DNA of 64,000 nt from Berghia stephanieae (lineage: Eukaryota; Mollusca; Gastropoda; Nudibranchia; Aeolidiidae), in NCBI GenBank assembly GCA_034508935.3, contig CM067446.1, forward strand, positions 16,284,586 through 16,348,585, read 5' to 3'. A model generated the notes under the pieces. It saw nothing but the letters and a program-made list of their open reading frames with translations, searched no databases and was not told where the DNA came from. This document shows, one piece after another, positions 45,186-64,000 of the stretch (the first letter of the stretch is position 1; every line of letters begins with the position of its first letter). Both the position numbers and the translations under genes were made by a program.

Positions 45186-46000
45186 GAATATACTGAAAAT
45201 AACAAAACTTGTCAACGCAGTTTTAAAGAACTGCTTTTTAAATCGTAACAGTAACACGGACTATAAGACGTGGGTGGGCACTTCAGATTCGTATTAGGAT
45301 TGATTGAATTAATGCCATGCCGTTTCCACGTCTTCATAATTTCATCTCTGCCACTTTTATCATTCATCGCTTAAACGTAATCGCAGTCCTAGTGTCAGAT
45401 TATATCGATGGTGTGCCTCAAGGTAAAGTGCTCACAACATCCGCCAGCCGGATTTCTTGTACCAACACACAAAACCATGTGTTATAATCTGATTGAGATA
45501 CAAAACCATGTGTTATAGTCTGATTGAGATTGATAGAATTTTGTGAGTAGTACTCATAAAAATGGCTGGCTAAAAACAATAACAAAGAGCTGAGTGGCGT
45601 CAATTTCTTTCCATCAATAAGTTAATTAATGAAGGCTACGCGTTGATTTGATTGACTCAAAACAAAAACAACTTCCATTACAGCATGACCATTTCACAAT
45701 CATTGTGTCCCCTCACCAACATTAGATTTAGATAATATATCATCATAATATGATCTCTTCATCATCACCAAACTACACCATCATAAAAGGGAACAAACAT
45801 GTGAGAGAAAAAAAACTGGTTTCAATCTCAATGGTAACCAAACTTGTGTAATTGATTTTCTGGTCTCAGGGTCATGGCATCTTATTTTCTAAATAAAACA
45901 TGGTCGCCAATCAAAGAGCATAATCTATCCTCTTTTACTTCCCGTAATCCTCCGGTATATACATTCTGCTTCTAACTGAAACTTGGTTACATTTACATAC

Positions 46001-46178
46001 ACTTCCCGAGAGTTTGGAACAGGAAGAAGATCGTCACGTTGTCGTCGTGCAGGAGCTTGAGTTCCTTCATGATCCTGAAGGTGATGCCAGCCCAGAAACA
46101 ATCATGCTGGAACAGCTGGTGGTGAAACGTCAGACTAAGAACGATCCAACCCGGCGTCCAGACAAGACCTGCCTTCTC
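46001..46178 (-). CDS. Candidate internal exon of an unrecognised gene (unit B)
   Basis: Counterpart of 20,877-21,054 with the same acceptor and GTATGT donor and an open 178-bp minus-strand frame. The differences from unit A in this frame are two silent changes and one Met/Thr change. The plus strand is also open (46,014-46,217). Family not recognised; no further exons were linked to it. Confidence 0.3.
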
Positions 46179-46264
46179 CTGGACTCACATCTCCACAATG
46201 AAGAATTTTACACATGAGAACGGTGGAAAAAAATATGAGTAAAGAGCATTTTTCAAGGACTCAA

Positions 46265-46450
46265 TTATGTACCGCCAAAAGCCAGACCATTGGATGGAGA
46301 AATGAGAGACTGGAGGACCTGGAACTCCCTGATGACGATGACCACGGACAGTGAAAGATGTAGTTCTTTCGTTGCTGCCCTACATGGCAGTAGGTATAGT
46401 GGGTAGGAAGTAAAATGAGTACCGACAGATTTAAACCCTCGTACATACAG
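46265..46450 (-). mobile_element. SINE-like fragment (unit B)
   Basis: Counterpart of 21,140-21,330, with TACTGCCATGTAGGGCAGC in reverse complement. No promoter boxes identified. Confidence 0.3.
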
Positions 46451-46625
46451 ATAGTAAGCCAAGCGCCATGTTATCGCTGATCACAAAGCCCAAAAGATCT
46501 ATATTTGATTTATTTTGTAGGTGAGGTATTTGGAACAAAATGTGCTGTGCTATAATAATGTAGAGTCTGTGATCTGTTAAACAAGGAGATAAATTTAATT
46601 ACGTCAATATGGAGTTGATGTTAAT

Positions 46626-46626
46626 C

Positions 46627-46681
<55 letters not shown>

Positions 46682-46683
46682 TA

Positions 46684-46737
<54 letters not shown>

Positions 46738-46816
46738 AAGTGGTAGTAGTAGTAGTAGTATTAGTAGTAAAAGTAGTTGTAGTAGTAGTTGTAATAATAG
46801 CAGTAGTAGCAGTAGT

Positions 46817-46901
<85 letters not shown>

Positions 46902-46912
46902 ATAGTAGTAGT
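46626..46912. repeat. (TAG)n microsatellite, unit B
   Basis: About 290 bp of TAG repeat with AGC-type interruptions, followed by an A run. Confidence 0.95.
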
Positions 46913-47469
46913 ACAAAAAAAAAAAAAAAAACACGGATTGTAATGTTGCAATTGGATCATGGGAAGTAATTAATGAAATTCCAGACCAACTGCTTTTGGA
47001 TACAATTCATTCGGAAGTGTACATTAAACTATTTTTGTACGTTTTAAAATCATGCGTCAGAGATTAAATATGCATTCTGAAGTATGGAATATCAAAACTA
47101 CAAGTATAGGGCATTATTAAACAGCTTCTACAGCTTTACCCCAGATTCGCTAGGTTTTTTTATGATCATGTCTGATCTAAAGCCTTCGAGTTTTATTCAC
47201 TTCTCATTGGTTTTTAAGGCATAAACCTATAGTGTCATGAGAGTTGGTCCTATTTATGCGTGCCTGCCCAAAAAGACACCAATTCATTGCGTATTTTCTT
47301 CTCTGGAGCACGATTTAAAATACGCTGCAAGAGGTCGCTGCAAAAGGGGCTGTAATTTAGTCCTGAAATCGAATAATAGTATTTCGTGGATTATTTCCCT
47401 TGATACCGTGGCCCCACAAACTAATTCCTCCCTGTTTTTAATTCGCTCTAACCCCTGAACTTGTAATAA

Positions 47470-47472
47470 GAC

Positions 47473-47515
<43 letters not shown>

Positions 47516-47637
47516 TAATAATAATAATAATATAATAATAATAATAATAATAATCGCGAAGTCCAATGTTTGAGTTTTTTTTACCAAGATGAGGGTAATT
47601 TAAATCGACTTGCCGCTAGTGCAGTGAAGGGCGCGAC

Positions 47638-47706
<69 letters not shown>

Positions 47707-47809
47707 CTGATGATGATGATGGTGATGATTGTGGTGGTGTTGGTGGTGCTGCTGGTGGCATGGTGGTGGTGGTGCTGAGGATGATGATAATGATGATTAT
47801 GTTGATCAC

Positions 47810-47849
<40 letters not shown>

Positions 47850-47872
47850 TCATCATTATCATCACCATCATT
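47470..47872. repeat. (AAT)n and (GAT)n microsatellite block, unit B
   Basis: AAT tract to 47,553, then GAT from 47,638, passing through GGT-rich sequence into ATC at 47,805-47,850. Confidence 0.93.
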
Positions 47873-48159
47873 AGAGGAGAAGAGAAAACCAAGGAGTAAG
47901 AGAAGATTATAGAATCACTGAATCAAGGGAAGCAATCCACGAATTACCAATATTCGATTTTAGGACAATTTTCATGCAGTGATTACAGCGCTCTCAACCG
48001 GCATATATTAAATCGTGGACCAGGAAATAAATACGCAATAAATTGTTTTCCTTATGGTCTGACACGCCTATAGACTGGTATAGGACAGGAAATGCGGATT
48101 TATTTGTCGTAGATTAAGTTATTTCAAAAAATGACATTTTCCCATAATTTTGGTACCAT

Positions 48160-48308
48160 CAGTACAGGCGTCAATGCCCGTGGCCAGGTCAGAACTGACC
48201 AATAGGCACCAGTACCTATTAGTCAGCACTGACCCCCTGGCGCTGGTGCCTGTTCGCCAGTACTGACGAGCATGTGCCAGCACCTGGGGGTCAGTACTGA
48301 CGAATAGC
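48160..48308. repeat. GTCAGTACTGAC palindrome cluster (unit B, right)
   Basis: Counterpart of 23,095-23,268 and better preserved: GGTCAGAACTGACC, AGTCAGCACTGACC, GGTCAGTACTGACG, with CTGGCGCTGGTGCC between. Confidence 0.6.
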
Positions 48309-49337
48309 CACTCCGTTTAAATAACGAGGATTAACGGTAGAAAAATGCCGTGTTAAAACTTTACAGCAGGAAAAAACCTGACATATTATTATATAAAATT
48401 CAAACCTCAATCGTATCTCTATTTGTACCCGTTTGTTTTAATGAGGGTTGTTTGATGGCCGAGATATCACATTTTAAAAAAGCCTACCAAATCCTTGTTT
48501 TCAGCTTTTGAGTACAGTGTGATCAAATTTTTTACACCTCATTGTAATTTGTAACAGCACACAAAGTGCCATGATAATGAGATCTGAAATTATTGACGAA
48601 AAGAAGAAAGTTCACAAAAAACACATGAATCCTTTATTAAAATACCATCATAATTTATGGTTTAGATAGCTTAATACAAGAATAAACACGCATGTCGCTC
48701 ATACTCAGTCAATACCGGATAATGGAAAAATTAAGTGTTAGACATCTGGAAGACACGACCCCCACCACCATCTCTTCAAAACAAAGACCCATGGGAATGG
48801 AACCCAGGTCGGTGAACCTTATAAAATACGCACCTTGCAACGCGCCATTCTCTTCCATAAAAATATCTTACAAGAACGGACGTGTTTTTATCCATCAGTG
48901 GTGTGATATTCAAAATAAGGGATGAGTGGAATACACTGATTCAATTTGTAAAATTTTCTTTCTGATCTACAGACTGGATCAACAACTATTTCTGCATACT
49001 TTTACCTCACAATCCTGGTTTAGCTAATTTTGTTTATTTAGTGCAGTCTCGTAATTCATGAAGCTGGAGTAACCTATCACTATCATTTGTTTACTTCATG
49101 CTATCTGGGCGTTACAATGTAATTATGTTACTTAAAATATTATTGAGTCTATACTTATAACGTTCAAGTGTTAGACTATTTTATTAAATTCATTAGGCTG
49201 GTTTTGCTCTTTGTAACATTTTGAACATGTTATTAGGTCTGACTTAAAACCCTATATTTAACACTGTCTGAGGACACACAAGTCCCGCAGACAGGCCAGG
49301 ACGTTTAACAAGGAGAAATCTGACGGCCTTATTTATT

Positions 49338-51073
49338 ATTTCAAACAAGATTTCAACCCTTCCTAGTATAGGAAGAGCAGTCCAACCTCACAACTTTGCA
49401 TCAAGCGGCACCCCTACATTCAAGATATAAGAGACGGCAGTTCGACTAATCACTTGGCTGCCACAAGATAAGACTCACAAAAATAATAAAATAATGTGTT
49501 TTCTTTTTGTTAGTGCACCATGATGTAAAATAAACGTATAAATATGTAAATAACATGTAAGAATATTAAAACAATAATCCGACACTTTTATTATCAATTA
49601 TAAGTGGGACTGCAACTTTTTATGTAATTCATTACTTATTGTATTGTGTTAAAAGGGCGATTCTGTGAGTGCAGGAGTTGACAACGTATGTTAAACGCCC
49701 AAGTGGTTTGGAAAATTATCATTTTTTTCTTAAATAAAAATGCAGCCTCCACCCTAAAAACTACATTACATACATGAAATTACAGTGTCAACTATCTAAA
49801 TAAAATAAGCTGTTAATTAAACATAAAATATGATCTTCTTCAACTCTTCCCTATGTATGTAAACACACATTCTCTCTTTCCAAATATTTATTTGAGTCAA
49901 GGGTGAAAGAATTACAAAATTTCATAATAATTGAAATACAGGTACGGTTGTATTTTAAAAAAAACCGATCGCCAAAATGTAAAATCGAGAATATCATTCT
50001 ACATGAAATATACTTTCATTAGCTTGCATTTAAAATGAGGACTACACACGGAAAGCCTTAAAGTTTATCAATATTTTATAATTGATGGAAAAATATAGGT
50101 ACGGTGGTATTTAAAAAAAACAAAAAAAAAAAAAAAAACAAAAAAAAACAAAAAAAAAAACAAAACAAACAAAAACCCCGCAAAAATTAAATATTGAGAG
50201 AATATCTTTTCATATTTTTTTTAAATCGTCAAAAGGCGTTTTTCATGGCAACAACAAAAGGAACATTCATTCAAATCTTTATCAAGTCTTAGTCATGAAG
50301 AAATAAGTTCTCTATTAAGATTGTTGTGGCTGATAGTAAGTGTTTCTTCGCTGGGAAAGACGAGAATTAATTCAATTGAAATATATACAGCTTTGGTTTT
50401 TGCGGATTTTTAAGTCAAGCTTTTTAGTAGCAAACTTCTGCTGAACTCTTGGGCATTATACCCAAAAATTACTTTTAAAAAAAATATATTACAACAAGGT
50501 GGATCAATCTCCCATGCCATTAAACACTCACATAAGTTTTTAAAAACATTGAACAACATTGAATTAATCTCAAAAGAACAATAGTCATTCCAATCACCGG
50601 GCTCGAATCCAATGGATTATTGCGTTTGGAATTCGGCAACAGAAAAAGAAAATGTGTTTAACTGAGGAGGCCCTAAAGGAAAGAATTTTTAAAAATGTTG
50701 TTGCAGATCGCTGATATTGAGATTATAAAACTGATTTCAATTTTTTTAAAAAGTAAAGGAACGTAATCCGGCGGGATCGACTGACCATTTGGACACTAAA
50801 TTTTGTGAGTGAAAAAATACACAAATCCTTTGCGTTTGTTATTTGAACTTTTCGCATGTTTTACTTAAACTTCACTCACGTCCTTGCTTTTCCAATTAAA
50901 TGTGATTAATTTTTAAAAACAACTTTTAAAAAGATGTATGTTTATCAGTGTATATGTTTTATGAATCTAGTGATGAATGTGTTTAAAAGATAAAATGGTT
51001 TTAAAAAGGTCTCATTTTTTGTAACCACCTAATATAAAGCAATATGTATTTATATTGTATTGCAAACTTCAAC
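49338..51073. other. Noncoding stretch downstream of the transporter gene, unit B
   Basis: Shared with unit A 28,008-29,847. It contains an A-rich tract with C interruptions at 50,110-50,170. No supported gene or RNA. Confidence 0.4.
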
Positions 51074-63725
<12,652 letters not shown>

Positions 63726-64000
63726 GATATCCACAAAGCCTGTGTTGATCCGGTTTATCTATCTAGAACAACAACCGTGCTGAAATTAAAACGAATATGG
63801 GTCATCGCATTATGCCATTTATTATTATTAATATTATCAATGTATTCCCACAACCGCTAAATGAATCACAGCACAGATCTCAACACAACCAAGTCTCATA
63901 CTTGACCGCTTAACCAATTATTATTAATTACACACCGAGACCCTTTCTCTATGGTCTACTACTATTATCAAACTTGACGTGGTATTACAATTGGTACCAC

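Overview
This is an AT-rich piece of a metazoan nuclear genome. It has spliced genes with GT-AG introns, long trinucleotide microsatellites, and many LINE, SINE and DNA-transposon remnants. The mix (L2/CR1- and RTE-like LINEs, tRNA-derived SINEs, pogo-, Tc1- and hAT-type elements, and an SLC22-type transporter) fits a marine invertebrate. I cannot fix the phylum from sequence alone. No virus-derived or LTR element was recognised.

Layout. Positions 1-16.8 kb are mostly repeat-rich noncoding DNA. They hold two exons of a cysteine-rich, probably secreted protein (4,119-5,608, + strand), several degraded LINEs, a trimeric array of a tRNA-derived repeat (7.0-8.3 kb) with its target-site duplication, and a degenerate minisatellite (9.5-10.6 kb). 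From 16.8 kb to the end the window consists of two diverged copies of one segment of about 22-24.5 kb in direct orientation: unit A (about 16,829-41,358) and unit B (about 42,378 to beyond 64,000), separated by about 1 kb.

Each unit carries one three-exon SLC22-family (organic cation/carnitine transporter-like) gene on the minus strand. The first exon encodes only 13 coding bases (A 39,251-39,263; B 63,713-63,725). Exon 2 is 222 bp and looks identical between the copies. A long third exon carries the rest of the protein. Both genes contain single-base frame disruptions at partly different places, so they are pseudogenes, or the assembly has indel errors, or both.

The two units act as each other's empty-site control. 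Unit A has extra insertions: a 533-bp retroposon with a 12-bp target duplication (17,357-17,889), a 3.7-kb insertion bracketed by small palindromes and filled with a higher-order minisatellite (24,305-28,007), and a hAT transposon (39,353-41,100) only 90 bp upstream of the transporter start codon. Unit B has a 1.4-kb head-to-head array of the tRNA-derived repeat with a 13-bp target duplication (56,413-57,835), and an RTE-like LINE inside a (TAG)n tract (61,303-62,385). The duplication may be a real tandem duplication or two haplotypes joined by the assembler. The sequence alone does not settle this.

The most unusual observation is the 395-400-bp tRNA-derived repeat. At three separate places it occurs as a multimer rather than a single SINE; two of these multimers have one target-site duplication around the whole array, and two contain an internal inversion.
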